Program-made: the position numbers and the translations under genes | Source of the DNA: Armatimonadota bacterium | Lineage (GTDB): Bacteria > Armatimonadota > Fimbriimonadia > Fimbriimonadales > Fimbriimonadaceae | Assembly: GCA_020161505.1 (NCBI GenBank) | Contig: JAIUNY010000008.1 | Span: 62,001-126,000 of the forward strand | Direction of reading: 5' to 3' | DNA length: 64,000 nucleotides | Shown: one piece after another, positions 51,784 to 60,081 of the stretch | How positions within the stretch are numbered: position 1 is the first letter of the stretch | Layout: the number at the start of each line of letters is the position of its first letter | Notes under the pieces: model-generated | Database searches by the model: none | What the model was told of the DNA's origin: nothing | What the model saw: the letters and a program-made list of their open reading frames with translations, nothing else

Positions 51784-52959
51784 TCACAGGAGCGGCATGG
51801 ACTCCTGCGGAGGAATCAACCACTCCGCGCCATCGGCCCTCACGACGACCATCTCTTCCAGGCCCAGATATCCGCGATTCGGCACCGTGATCCCCAGCTC
51901 AATCGTGTAGACCTCGCCTTCTTCCACGGGGATCATCGGGGTGTTCCCATACCGCTCCCACTTCGGCCCGAGAATCGCGCCGCCATCATGCGCCACGCGG
52001 CCAACCTGGTGCCCCAGGGCGTGCATGTACTCGGGATATCCATCCGCGATGAGGGAAGCCCTCGCCGCCGCATCGACTTCCCAACCCTGGACTCCCGGCT
52101 TGAGAAGGGCAAAACCGGCTCGAATCGCGCGCTTGACACTCTCCAGAGCATGGGTGACGTCCTCGGGCACGGAATCTCCCACAAACCAACACCTCTGGAT
52201 ATCGCTGGAGTAACCGTTTTTGGTCAAGCCGAGGTCGATGTGGAAGATGTGCCCGGGCTGAATTGTGATCGTGTCGCTGGGAATCCCGTGGCCGATCATC
52301 GAATCGGGGCCGGAATTGACGATCGGATCGCCGTGGGGATCCCATGAGAACCCCAGGCCTCGCTCCTTGGCCAACGCGTGAACGTGGTTGTAGACCGCGC
52401 GCTCCGTCACTCCGATCTTAGCAAAGGAAGCGATGTCGCCGAACATCGTTACCGTTTCCGACAAAGCCTCACGGATTCGCGCGAGTTCCTCGCTCGACTT
52501 GATCCCTCTCAGGGCCATGACGGTTCGTTCCGCCGAGACAAGCTCGTATGGAAGCCCGTCGAGGATCTTGGTGAGGACAACAAACATCCCGTGAGTCAAG
52601 CCATCGGCCATCACGTCGCTCTCGCTCATGTTCACGGCAATCTTTCCGCCGCTGGGGAGGAGCTTCGCCAGTTCTTCTCGAAGAACCGGGGCGATGTCTT
52701 GGACGTAGGGCACAACTCGATCCCAGTCGCCGCTGGCGATGAGAGGATCTGCATCGTAGTTCCCCACCACCGCAACCTTGTCGCCCGTCGCGCTCACCAT
52801 CAGGGCGCTTTGCCAGGTCAGACCGCCATCGAGGATCAGAGGCAAGGCGGGATCGCCCGCTGCGCTCGTCTCGCGGACGAAAGTCAGCCAGAGATCTGCG
52901 CCCGATCGAGGAACCAGAGCCACTGCTTGCGCTAGCTTTTCGCGGGTAAGAGAAGACAT
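51784..52959 (-). CDS. M24 family metallopeptidase (Xaa-Pro aminopeptidase-like)
   Basis: 391 residues: an N-terminal creatinase-like domain (~1-150) and a C-terminal pita-bread domain. Metal ligands: Asp in 'HIDLGLTKNGYSSDIQRCWFV' (two Asp, near 245 and 256), His in 'YMHALGHQVGRVAHDGG' near 315, Glu in 'VEEGEVYTIELGI' near 348 and Glu in 'GYLGLEEMVVV' near 373. It probably removes N-terminal residues before proline or cleaves related dipeptides. The substrate preference is open. It is a single gene upstream of the grpE run, with a CAGAAT box 5 nt before the start. Confidence 0.9.
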   Translation of the reverse strand: MSSLTREKLAQAVALVPRSGADLWLTFVRETSAAGDPALPLILDGGLTWQSALMVSATGDKVAVVGNYDADPLIASGDWDRVVPYVQDIAPVLREELAKLLPSGGKIAVNMSESDVMADGLTHGMFVVLTKILDGLPYELVSAERTVMALRGIKSSEELARIREALSETVTMFGDIASFAKIGVTERAVYNHVHALAKERGLGFSWDPHGDPIVNSGPDSMIGHGIPSDTITIQPGHIFHIDLGLTKNGYSSDIQRCWFVGDSVPEDVTHALESVKRAIRAGFALLKPGVQGWEVDAAARASLIADGYPEYMHALGHQVGRVAHDGGAILGPKWERYGNTPMIPVEEGEVYTIELGITVPNRGYLGLEEMVVVRADGAEWLIPPQESMPLL

Positions 52960-53012
52960 GGCTCATTCTGCGAGATTTGTGCGCCCTGGAACCTCCTTCG
53001 TGTGACTTGAGT

Positions 53013-53018
53013 TACAAT
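53013..53018 (+). promoter_or_regulatory. -10 box of the metal-handling cluster
   Basis: TACAAT, 16 nt before the ATG at 53035. No consensus -35 lies upstream, so activation by a regulator is possible. Confidence 0.4.
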
Positions 53019-53034
53019 AGTTGAACGCAGTTCC

Positions 53035-53433
53035 ATGCGCCGTCTGATTCCGACCCGGCTGGCCCTTTGGGGGCTTCTTGGCATCTTGTTCGCGATGCCC
53101 GGGATCGCTCAGGCCTGGAGATCGTGCCAAGAATTCCACAAGGCCACGGCATCAAGTTGCTGTGAGCAACCGGTGGATGCCTGTGGGTGCGAGGCAGGAA
53201 TCCAAGATTCCTGTGCTTGTCTCGCCGCTCCCGATTCATCCGGCGACCAACCGATCATCCTGGCCGCGAGTCCGGCATCCGTGGTGGTTCTCGCTCTGCT
53301 CGAATCGCCCATCGAATTCCCTGAGCGGGAAGTGCAGGCGAGTCCTCGCTTGCCCCTTCCCTGCCGCTCCACCCGCGCCCCGCCCGACATCGGGCCGTCT
53401 CCTGATTCCCCACGCGGCCCTCCGGCTGTCTGA
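53035..53433 (+). CDS. Small Cys-rich exported protein of the metal cluster
   Basis: 132 residues with a signal peptide (LALWGLLGILFAMPGIAQA, cleavage near 26). The mature N-terminus is rich in Cys: C at 'SCQEF', 'SSCCEQPVDACGCEAG', 'DSCACLA', some 9 cysteines in ~45 residues, which could bind metal or form disulfides. A Pro-rich C-terminus follows. I do not recognise a family. It is followed by a YHS-type metal protein and a TlpA-like thioredoxin in the same direction, which suggests copper or another soft metal. The ATG is the only good start after the TACAAT box. Confidence 0.65.
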   Translation: MRRLIPTRLALWGLLGILFAMPGIAQAWRSCQEFHKATASSCCEQPVDACGCEAGIQDSCACLAAPDSSGDQPIILAASPASVVVLALLESPIEFPEREVQASPRLPLPCRSTRAPPDIGPSPDSPRGPPAV

Positions 53434-53489
53434 TCACATCTTTCGCTTGCCAGATCACCCCTCTGGCCCGACCGTGATCCGACCTTTCG

Positions 53490-54725
53490 ATGAAAAAATT
53501 CACCCTATTGAGCCTCGCTCTCCTGGCCTTGAGTGCCGTGTCCTTTGCCGACACGACGAAGACCGACCCTGAAACCGTGTGCCCTGTCATGGGTAACCCG
53601 ACTTCTGCCTCTAGTATTTCCGTCTTTTACGGAAGTCTCTTGGTACGATTCTGCTGCGACGGATGCGATGACGAGTTCCTTGCCTCGCCGACGACTTTCC
53701 TCGAGAAAGCTGCCGAAGGCAAAGCCCCCGTCGCGGACTTCCTCTTCGACCCCGTGAGCCACGCGCGTCTCGAAATTGCCGACGCCGCAGAGGTCATCAC
53801 CCTTCGCGGAATTCGGTACCCGTTTGCCAGCAAAGAGAACGCGGAGGCCTTCCGTGAGTTCCCCGGCACGTACATCGCGATGCCGGGCAAAGAGTCGCTC
53901 AAGTGTCCGGTGATGAAGAATACGGTGGAGAACCCCGCCCAGGCGAGCGGCTATGCCGACTACAACGGCGTTCGCTACTACTTCTGCTGCGCCGGATGCG
54001 ACGCCATGTTCAAGGCCGAACCGGCGAAGTATGTCGCGGAGGTCGCAAGTGCGATTCGTCCCGTCGGAGGAGGTAAAGCTCCGGCGAAACAAACCCATGC
54101 GATGGCTCCGACGTGTGCCGGTTGCGCCGGCGAGGCGCGCCTGATGACGGGCGACGGGCTGGCCGCGAAATGGATGTTTGGCTATCGCTATGTGGGAACG
54201 CCAGAGGTCGCACCTCGGCATCGCTTTACCTTGGATTACGCCGTGACTCCTCGACTGACCTTCGGCATTGAGCGCAGCGGAAGCGACTCGCGAACCCACC
54301 CGGTCATCCCCGCGAGTGAGAACTTCTTCGACTGGCTCCGTACGAGTGACGGTGACGCTCTCGTGATGCCGCGCGCGACCTGGTTCGCATCTCCGCAAGG
54401 CAAGAATCATCCGAGCGTCGTCTTCGGCATGGCGAGCGATCGCTTGAGTACTCCGCACGGCCAGGCGTTCTTTGTCACCTTTGCCAAAACGGTTCCAGGT
54501 TCGAGCGTGACCCCGTTTGTGAGCGTGAAGACGAATACCTACGAAGGCAAAACGGTCGCCCCCTTCGGTGTGAACTTCGGGTTTGGCAACGACCATGTGC
54601 TGCAAGTCATCAACGACGGCGACTACACCCACTGGCTCTTCACCCGGATGTTCGACAAAACCGCCGTGAGCCTGCTCTACGCCAAGACGCAATACTGGGG
54701 ATTCAGCGTCTCCATGGGGTTCTGA
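53490..54725 (+). CDS. Triple YHS/TRASH metal-binding exported protein with beta-barrel-like tail
   Basis: 411 residues with a signal peptide (KKFTLLSLALLALSAVSFA). Three YHS-like units follow: 'CPVMGNP...VRFCCDGCDDEF' (~30-65), a Cys-poor 'DPVSHARLEIADAAEV...FASKENAEAF' unit (~85-120), and 'CPVMKNTVENP..YYFCCAGCDAMF' (~137-180), then a 'CAGCAG' motif near 207. YHS/TRASH domains bind Cu+ or other heavy metals. From ~225 to the end the sequence alternates as amphipathic strands ('HRFTLDYAVTPRLTFGIERSG', 'FGVNFGFGNDHVLQVINDG') and ends in F, like an outer-membrane beta-barrel. That would be an unusual fusion. The stop overlaps the thioredoxin start (TGATG). Confidence 0.75.
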   Translation: MKKFTLLSLALLALSAVSFADTTKTDPETVCPVMGNPTSASSISVFYGSLLVRFCCDGCDDEFLASPTTFLEKAAEGKAPVADFLFDPVSHARLEIADAAEVITLRGIRYPFASKENAEAFREFPGTYIAMPGKESLKCPVMKNTVENPAQASGYADYNGVRYYFCCAGCDAMFKAEPAKYVAEVASAIRPVGGGKAPAKQTHAMAPTCAGCAGEARLMTGDGLAAKWMFGYRYVGTPEVAPRHRFTLDYAVTPRLTFGIERSGSDSRTHPVIPASENFFDWLRTSDGDALVMPRATWFASPQGKNHPSVVFGMASDRLSTPHGQAFFVTFAKTVPGSSVTPFVSVKTNTYEGKTVAPFGVNFGFGNDHVLQVINDGDYTHWLFTRMFDKTAVSLLYAKTQYWGFSVSMGF

Positions 54726-55204
54726 TGCTGACTTCCCTCGTTTCGATTCTCGTGCTGGGGGAGGCCCCTCCGGCACGAGTTGTTTTGAAAGCGGGCGACA
54801 AGGCCCCGGAACTGGGTGTGATGGACACGAAGGGTGTCACTTGGAAGCTGAATTCGCTCAAGCAAGACAAGGTGTATCTGGTCGAGTTCTGGGCGACTTG
54901 GTGTACGACCTGCAAGAAGATTGCGCCGACGGTCGAGGCGTTTGTTCGGGAAAAGCGCGGCGACAAGTTCGAGATGCTGGCGGTGAGCGTCGATGATGAT
55001 TTGGCCGAGCTCCGGAAAGAACTGCGCACGAAGAAACCGGAATGGCCCGTGCTCATGGATCCGGACTTTTCGATGATGAATCGGTGGGGGGTCGTGGGGG
55101 TTCCTCGGCTGTTCTTTGTGCGAAATGGGGTCATTCTCTGGGAGCGCGAAGGCGAAGTTTCGGCAGAAGACCTGCGCGCGGCGTGGTCGAAAATGGGTTT
55201 GTGA
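54725..55204 (+). CDS. TlpA/ResA-like thioredoxin
   Basis: 159 residues. A short hydrophobic N-terminus (MLTSLVSILVLGEAPPA) precedes the thioredoxin fold. The redox site is 'VEFWATWCTTCKKIAPTVEAF' (CTTC, near residues 58-61). The cis-Pro loop 'GVVGVPRLFFVRNG' lies near 125. 'KAGDKAPELGVMDTKGVTWKLNSLK' is the AhpC/TSA-like TlpA start. It probably acts outside the cytoplasm, reducing or oxidising the Cys pairs of the two upstream proteins. The ATG overlaps the preceding TGA, so the genes are coupled. Confidence 0.88.
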   Translation: MLTSLVSILVLGEAPPARVVLKAGDKAPELGVMDTKGVTWKLNSLKQDKVYLVEFWATWCTTCKKIAPTVEAFVREKRGDKFEMLAVSVDDDLAELRKELRTKKPEWPVLMDPDFSMMNRWGVVGVPRLFFVRNGVILWEREGEVSAEDLRAAWSKMGL

Positions 55205-55232
55205 CGGTCGTGAAGCTTTCTTGATCAGGGCC

Positions 55233-55261
55233 TTGCATTTTGTAGTAGACGTGTGTATACT
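55233..55261 (+). promoter_or_regulatory. Strong sigma70-type nrdA promoter
   Basis: TTGCAT (55233-55238), a 17-nt spacer and TATACT (55256-55261). It is one of the best-matching promoters in the window. Transcription would start near 55268, leaving a ~364-nt leader before nrdA. I found no NrdR-box pair in the promoter. Confidence 0.78.
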
Positions 55262-55267
55262 TTTGGA

Positions 55268-55631
55268 TATCGGGGCCCAGGTTCAAATCGGGCTGACGCA
55301 CAGGAGTTGTCCCCAGGGAGTGGAAAGAAGTGGTGGCAAACCGGTTTGAAGAATTTTCTAAAAAAGTGCGCCATCTTGTGTATGGTCTCCGTCTGGAACA
55401 CAGGATGTTGGGGTCGGTAAGAATACTAGGCCCCAAGATCTTGGCCTGAAAAGGCCGTGGTTGACATTCGGTTCCGCTGCAACGGAAGGCGCAGGATCGG
55501 ACGCCCCGACTCTCCGGGCAGGAGAGGCTCGCGGGCTCTCCTCCGCCGTTCCGAGCGAGGCATTGGCGCCTCCAGGTGAGCAGCGTGCCGAATGACCGCC
55601 ACAACATGAACGACAAAAGGACTTTGTAACG
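55268..55631 (+). promoter_or_regulatory. Long structured nrdA leader
   Basis: About 364 nt without a convincing ORF. Successive hairpins are visible: TTGGGG/CCCCAA around 55409-55436, GGCC-TGAAAA-GGCC around 55445-55459, TTCCG/CGGAA around 55472-55490, GGAGAG/CTCTCC around 55522-55546, and GAGGC/GCCTC around 55556-55575. This is much longer than normal for this genome, where leaders are short. It may be a regulatory RNA. It does not show the cobalamin (B12) box expected if AdoCbl controlled it. Confidence 0.45.
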
Positions 55632-58600
55632 ATGAGCACAAGCAACACGATCCGCGACCTGGAACTCAAGAGGTACGCCTTGATGTCCACTGCCGAACGC
55701 CCCCGACTCGATTGGGGCTCGGAGATCGCGCGCACCCTCACCATGGACAAGGAAATCCGCCTTGTCGGTGGTCAAGGCGAGCGCGATTTCCAAGTCGGCA
55801 TGGTCGGGGATATTGTCGGGGATGCGATGGCCGCCGTGTTGCTCGCCCAAGGCCAGGATGATCTCGACACCGCCGAGAATCGCAAGTTCGCTGGGCGCAT
55901 CGCCCGTGACGTTGTCGATCGACTCGGCACCCTTGGCGGCGACCGCCTGACGATCAGTGAATACGACCTCTCCGTGCTCATCGAGGCTGTTCTGATCGAA
56001 GCAGGTGCTTTTGATATTGCCAAGTCGCTGGTCAGCCAGCGCTCCCGCTTGCCAAAGTCCGAAACCCCCACCTCGGTGATCAAGATGATCCGCCGAAACA
56101 ACCAGGTGGTTCCCTGGAATCTCGACAAGATCGAGATCGCCGTGCGTAAGGCCTTCCTCAGTCAAGGTCTGAACAGCGAACCCGCAGTGGAGATCGCCGA
56201 AGCCGTCGGCGAAAAGGTGCGCAACGCAGGCAATGCCTACGTCGGCATCGAAACCGTGCAGGATCTGGTTCAGGAAGAGCTGATGCGACGCGGCCACTTC
56301 AAGGTCGCTGAGGGGTACATCACATACCGAGCCCAGCGCGCGATGATGCGTCTCTCCGAGAAATCGAACCCGGCGAACGATCAGTTCGAAATGGTCTCGG
56401 TGGTCGACGAAGCGGGCAACAGCATCTTCTGGGATGGCGAAGATCTGCGACGCCGGATCGACTTTGCTCTTATCGGCCTCAACATCTCGATGAGCCGGGA
56501 CAAGATCGAGGTTGAACTCCGCCGCTCGATCACCAGCGACATCCCTCTACGTGACCTGCGCAAGCTCATCGTGATGAACGCGAAGACCCTGATGGAGCGC
56601 GATGCCGACTTCCGATTCTTCGCCGCGCGCATCCTCCTCACCTATGTCTATGAGGAAGTCCTTGGGTGGGACATCGTGCGCGATGGCATTGAGCAGCTCA
56701 AGTCGTTCCACGCCCGCGCCTTCACGCGGTATATCAACCGAGCGATTGAGATCGACCGCCTGGCCGAAGACATGCGAGGATTCGACCTCGCGAAGCTCGC
56801 GGCGGCTCTCGACCCGACGGCTGACCTCGATTTCGACTTCCTCGGCGTCCAAACCTTGTACGATCGCTACCTCATCACCGACAAAACGGTGAAGCCGGCC
56901 GTGCGCCTCGAAACGCCTCAGATGTTCTGGATGCGCGTTTCCATGGGTCTCTTCCGCCTCGAAGAGAACCGCGAGGATCGGGCGATTGAGCTTTACACCC
57001 TCTACAAGAGCCGACGATTCTGCAGCAGCACCCCGACCCTGTTTAACAGCGGAACCCTGCGCAGCCAACTCAGCTCGTGCTACCTCTACAAGGTCGATGA
57101 CAGCATCGAAAGCATCATGCTGCGCGGCATCGCGGAAAACGCGTTCCTCAGCAAGTGGGCGGGTGGACTCGGCGGAAGCTGGACGAGCGTCCGCGGGACG
57201 GGCGGATACATCCAAGGCACGAACGGCGAGAGCCAGGGCGTCATTCCCTTCCTTAAGATGCACAACGACCAGCTCGTCGCGGTGAACCAAGGCGGGAAGC
57301 GAGCCGGATCGGGCTGTGCCTACCTGGAAAGCTGGCACAACGACATCTTCGACTTCCTCGAACTCCGTCGCAACACGGGCGACGAGCGACGCCGTACCCA
57401 CGACATGAACACCGCGAACTGGATTCCGGATCTGTTCATGAAGCGGATGGAGGCTCGCGAGCACTGGACGCTCTTCCGCGCCAACGAAACCCCGGATCTT
57501 CACGATCTCTACGGCGAAGCGTTCGAAAAGCGCTACACGGAGTACGAAGCCAAGGCCGAACGGGGCGAGCTCTGGGGCCGCAAGATCGAGGCACTTGAGC
57601 TCTGGAAGGCGATGCTCAAGATGCTGTTCGAAACCGGACACCCCTGGATCACCTTCAAGGATCCCTGCAACCTGCGCAGTCCGCAAGACCATGTGGGCGT
57701 GATCCACAGCAGCAATCTGTGCACGGAAATCACCCTCAACACCAGCGCGGATGAGACAGCGGTCTGCAACCTCGGCAGCATCCTGATCGACAATCACCTC
57801 TTGCCGACTGGCGAAATCGACCACGCCAAGCTCCGCGAAACCGTGCGGATCGCAGTGCGCGCGCTGGATAACGTGATCGACATCAACTTCTATCCCACCG
57901 ATGCGGCGAAGAACTCCAACATCAAGCACCGACCAATCGGTCTGGGCGTGATGGGTCTGCACTTCGCTCTCTTCCAAAAGGGCATCGACTTCGCGAGCGA
58001 GGAAGCGGTGGACTTCAGCGATGAAATGATGGAAGCGATTGCCTTCTACGCATACGAGGCGAGCAGCGATCTCGCCGCCGAACGAGGAACCTACAGCACC
58101 TATAAAGGCTCCAAGTGGGATCGTGGATTGCTCCCGCAGGACACCTTGGAGATTCTAGAGCGCGAGCGAGGAGTCCCCGTCGAGGTTCCCAGAGGCGGCA
58201 AGCTGGACTGGGCTCCGGTGCGCGAGAAGATCGCCAAGCAGGGAATGCGCAACAGCAACGTCCTCGCGATTGCTCCCACCGCAACCATCGCGAACATCAT
58301 GGGCACCAGCCCGTGCATCGAGCCGATGTACAAGAACCTCTACGTCAAGAGCAACCTCAGCGGCGACTTCGTGGTCGTCAACCCGTTCCTGGTCGAGGAT
58401 CTCAAGGCAAGGGGGCTCTGGACGCCGGAAATCATCGATCAGGTGAAGTATTTCGATGGCGAACTGGCCGATATCGAAGGCATCCCCGAGGATCTCAAGG
58501 TCAAGTACCTGACCGCCTTTGCCATCAATTATGAGTTCATCATCAACGCAGGGGCGCGACGGCAGAAGTGGATCGACCAGAGCCAGTCTCTGAACCTGTT

Positions 58601-58946
58601 CCTGGGTCAAGCGGATCTCAAAACGCTGAGCCACATGTATCGCCACGCTTGGCGCACCGGCCTCAAGACCACCTACTACCTGCGAACGCTGGGTGCTTCG
58701 AACATCGAAAAGGCTACGGTTGCGGTGAAGAAGCAGGTGCGAGAAGGCGTCGCCAACACGGGTGGATCGATGGCGGTGGTCAGCGAAGTCGTCGGAACCG
58801 CTCCGGTGGCGGAAGAAAATGCCCCGGTCAGCGGTGGACTCTTCGCCGAAGAAGCCGCCCCGGTCAAGACCTTCACCGCTGAAGAGAAAATGTCCTGCTC
58901 CATCCAGGCCATGCTCAACGGCGAGGAGTGCGAAGCCTGCCAGTAG
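55632..58946 (+). CDS. nrdA: Class I ribonucleoside-diphosphate reductase alpha subunit
   Basis: 1104 residues, longer than E. coli NrdA (761). The extra N-terminus holds two ATP-cone domains: 'TSVIKMIRRNNQVVPWNLDKIEIAVRKAFL' (near 147, split) and 'FEMVSVVDEAGNSIFWDGEDLRRRIDFAL' (near 251). The barrel carries the redox Cys in 'SQLSSCYLYKVDD' (near 483), the radical Cys and Glu in 'SSNLCTEITLNTS' (near 696), the second redox Cys in 'AVCNLGSILID', and the tyrosine pair 'TTYYLRTLGAS' near 1014. The C-terminal 'GEECEACQ' provides the shuttling cysteines. It needs a beta subunit; nrdB is not adjacent. Start at 55632 with AAAGGA ahead. Confidence 0.95.
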   Translation: MSTSNTIRDLELKRYALMSTAERPRLDWGSEIARTLTMDKEIRLVGGQGERDFQVGMVGDIVGDAMAAVLLAQGQDDLDTAENRKFAGRIARDVVDRLGTLGGDRLTISEYDLSVLIEAVLIEAGAFDIAKSLVSQRSRLPKSETPTSVIKMIRRNNQVVPWNLDKIEIAVRKAFLSQGLNSEPAVEIAEAVGEKVRNAGNAYVGIETVQDLVQEELMRRGHFKVAEGYITYRAQRAMMRLSEKSNPANDQFEMVSVVDEAGNSIFWDGEDLRRRIDFALIGLNISMSRDKIEVELRRSITSDIPLRDLRKLIVMNAKTLMERDADFRFFAARILLTYVYEEVLGWDIVRDGIEQLKSFHARAFTRYINRAIEIDRLAEDMRGFDLAKLAAALDPTADLDFDFLGVQTLYDRYLITDKTVKPAVRLETPQMFWMRVSMGLFRLEENREDRAIELYTLYKSRRFCSSTPTLFNSGTLRSQLSSCYLYKVDDSIESIMLRGIAENAFLSKWAGGLGGSWTSVRGTGGYIQGTNGESQGVIPFLKMHNDQLVAVNQGGKRAGSGCAYLESWHNDIFDFLELRRNTGDERRRTHDMNTANWIPDLFMKRMEAREHWTLFRANETPDLHDLYGEAFEKRYTEYEAKAERGELWGRKIEALELWKAMLKMLFETGHPWITFKDPCNLRSPQDHVGVIHSSNLCTEITLNTSADETAVCNLGSILIDNHLLPTGEIDHAKLRETVRIAVRALDNVIDINFYPTDAAKNSNIKHRPIGLGVMGLHFALFQKGIDFASEEAVDFSDEMMEAIAFYAYEASSDLAAERGTYSTYKGSKWDRGLLPQDTLEILERERGVPVEVPRGGKLDWAPVREKIAKQGMRNSNVLAIAPTATIANIMGTSPCIEPMYKNLYVKSNLSGDFVVVNPFLVEDLKARGLWTPEIIDQVKYFDGELADIEGIPEDLKVKYLTAFAINYEFIINAGARRQKWIDQSQSLNLFLGQADLKTLSHMYRHAWRTGLKTTYYLRTLGASNIEKATVAVKKQVREGVANTGGSMAVVSEVVGTAPVAEENAPVSGGLFAEEAAPVKTFTAEEKMSCSIQAMLNGEECEACQ

Positions 58947-58965
58947 GCGGAGCGTAACTTCAAAC

Positions 58966-59010
58966 CAAGAACCCCTCGGTACCCGGATCGGGCCGAGGGG
59001 TTCCTTGTTT
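58966..59010. terminator. Intrinsic terminator after nrdA
   Basis: A 10-bp perfect stem (58970-58979 with 58993-59002) extended by an inner CCCG/CGGG stem and by a CAAG/CTTG outer pair; TTGTTT follows. It can also stop the prepilin-like gene arriving on the minus strand. Confidence 0.8.
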
Positions 59011-59026
59011 CTGCACTAAGGGGCGA

Positions 59027-59788
59027 TCAGTCGCAAGCCCAGTACCAGGTTCCGTCTGTTGGGTGGGGATCTCCCGACTTGGCTCCGCTGGGATGAACCA
59101 CGGTGTTGTCAAACTGCCCGGCTCCGGTGAGGAACTTGGCGTGGCCGTCGGCGAAGATCAGCGAGCCCCCGCGCGAGGACCAGCGACCGTAGAAGTCGTT
59201 CGGGGCGTCGCAGTCGTAGCCGTAGCGGCTGCAGTCCGGCCGCTCATTCCCACTGGCGCGAGTGAAGAACGGGAGCATTTCCGCCCGCATCAGACGGCTG
59301 TTCGAAGGATCTTCGAGCATCGTCTCGGTGACCGTCCAGCTCTGAGTTGCCCCTGGGTCGCCTTGATAGCTCTTGCTGTACCCGGCCACCAGAGTGTGGA
59401 GGCACTTGGTGAAGCGATAGCTGCTGCCAAAGGCCGCCCAGTAGCTGCTCTTGCCAGTCTCGCGGTTGGTGTAGGGGCCCCCAACATCCAGCGGGCTGCG
59501 GAAGATGTCTTTGTTCTTCGTGTACGGCAGAATCAGCATCTCGACCCCTTCGTGCCCGGGTTGGAACGGAGCGGGATCGGTCTGATACGCCATGAAGATG
59601 GGCATCGTGTCGTCGTAATCGCTGATGTAGATCTTGCTCGCAATGGCCACCTGCCGCGCATTGCTGAGGCAAGCGGTGTTCTTGGCGGCTTCCTTGGCCT
59701 GGGCAAAGACCGGGAAAAGGATGGCGGCCAAAATCGCGATGATGGCGATGACGACGAGGAGTTCGATGAGCGTAAATGCTTTTCTCAT
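59027..59788 (-). CDS. DUF1559-type prepilin-like exported protein
   Basis: 253 residues from the ATG at 59788 (GGAGAACC ahead). The N-terminal prepilin signal [18 protein letters not shown] is followed by '[23 protein letters not shown]', the exact DUF1559/type IV pilin-like hallmark of Armatimonadota. A C-terminal '[18 protein letters not shown]' is the H-x9-DG-type motif. Cleavage by a prepilin peptidase after the short leader is expected. Function is unknown; members may form pseudopili or surface proteins. A TPP riboswitch and its promoter lie directly upstream on the same strand, with only a hairpin in between, which is odd for such a gene. Confidence 0.88.
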   Translation of the reverse strand: MRKAFTLIELLVVIAIIAILAAILFPVFAQAKEAAKNTACLSNARQVAIASKIYISDYDDTMPIFMAYQTDPAPFQPGHEGVEMLILPYTKNKDIFRSPLDVGGPYTNRETGKSSYWAAFGSSYRFTKCLHTLVAGYSKSYQGDPGATQSWTVTETMLEDPSNSRLMRAEMLPFFTRASGNERPDCSRYGYDCDAPNDFYGRWSSRGGSLIFADGHAKFLTGAGQFDNTVVHPSGAKSGDPHPTDGTWYWACD

Positions 59789-59808
59789 AGGTTCTCCGGC
59801 TGTCGGCG

Positions 59809-59847
59809 GCGAAGCACTGCTGCGCGGATGCTTAGCAGTGCGTTCGC
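59809..59847 (-). promoter_or_regulatory. Hairpin between TPP riboswitch and prepilin gene (expression platform)
   Basis: A 13-bp stem with one bulge (59809-59821 with 59834-59847) and a 12-nt loop. It lies 34 nt past the aptamer and ~20 nt before the prepilin ATG. No U tract follows, so a translational or anti-terminator role is more likely than simple termination. Confidence 0.55.
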
Positions 59848-59880
59848 CTCGCGGGAGACCCGTGAGATGCGGTGCACTTG

Positions 59881-59974
59881 ATCGCATTCCCTACGCCAGC
59901 ATGACCTGGATCAGGTTCGAGGGGATCGTGCGGTCCATTCCGCATCATCTCAGCCCATTCGGGCACCCCCAGCG
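59881..59974 (-). promoter_or_regulatory. TPP riboswitch (THI element)
   Basis: On the minus strand the sequence carries the canonical TPP aptamer: GGGGGTGC then a GCCC/GGGC hairpin, CTGAGAT, then a P3-type hairpin (GATGCGG/CCGCAC), CCTGATCCAGGTCATGCTGG and CGTAGGGA. These are the invariant pyrimidine- and diphosphate-sensing parts, with none missing. Such RNAs control thiamine synthesis or transport genes when bound by thiamin diphosphate. Here the first gene downstream is the prepilin-like gene at 59788. No thi gene was found within the window. Confidence 0.92.
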
Positions 59975-60003
59975 AGCAGGCTCGTCGCTTGAGCTCTGAC
60001 CTT

Positions 60004-60032
60004 AGGATACGCGAGGATGGGGTGAAGGTCAC
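60004..60032 (-). promoter_or_regulatory. Promoter of the TPP riboswitch transcript
   Basis: On the minus strand GTGACC (60032-60027), a 17-nt spacer and TATCCT (60009-60004). The start of transcription would lie near 59997, about 23 nt before the aptamer, so the riboswitch has its own promoter and is not part of the upstream cluster. Confidence 0.55.
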
Positions 60033-60081
60033 GGGGGTCTTGGGACTTCGAGTCAACCGGGCCGCCCCTGCCTCGCGAAGG

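Noticed and set aside
49905-51890. 661-codon plus-strand ORF opposite glmM and grpE
   Set aside because: Covers two well-identified minus-strand genes and their intergenic region; composition is shadow-like.
55268-55631. Cobalamin riboswitch or RNase P RNA in the nrdA leader
   Set aside because: I searched by eye for the B12 box and for RNase P signatures such as GAGGAAAGTCCG; neither is present.
56547-57977. 476-codon minus-strand ORF opposite nrdA
   Set aside because: All nrdA catalytic motifs lie on the plus strand; the antisense product has no recognised fold.
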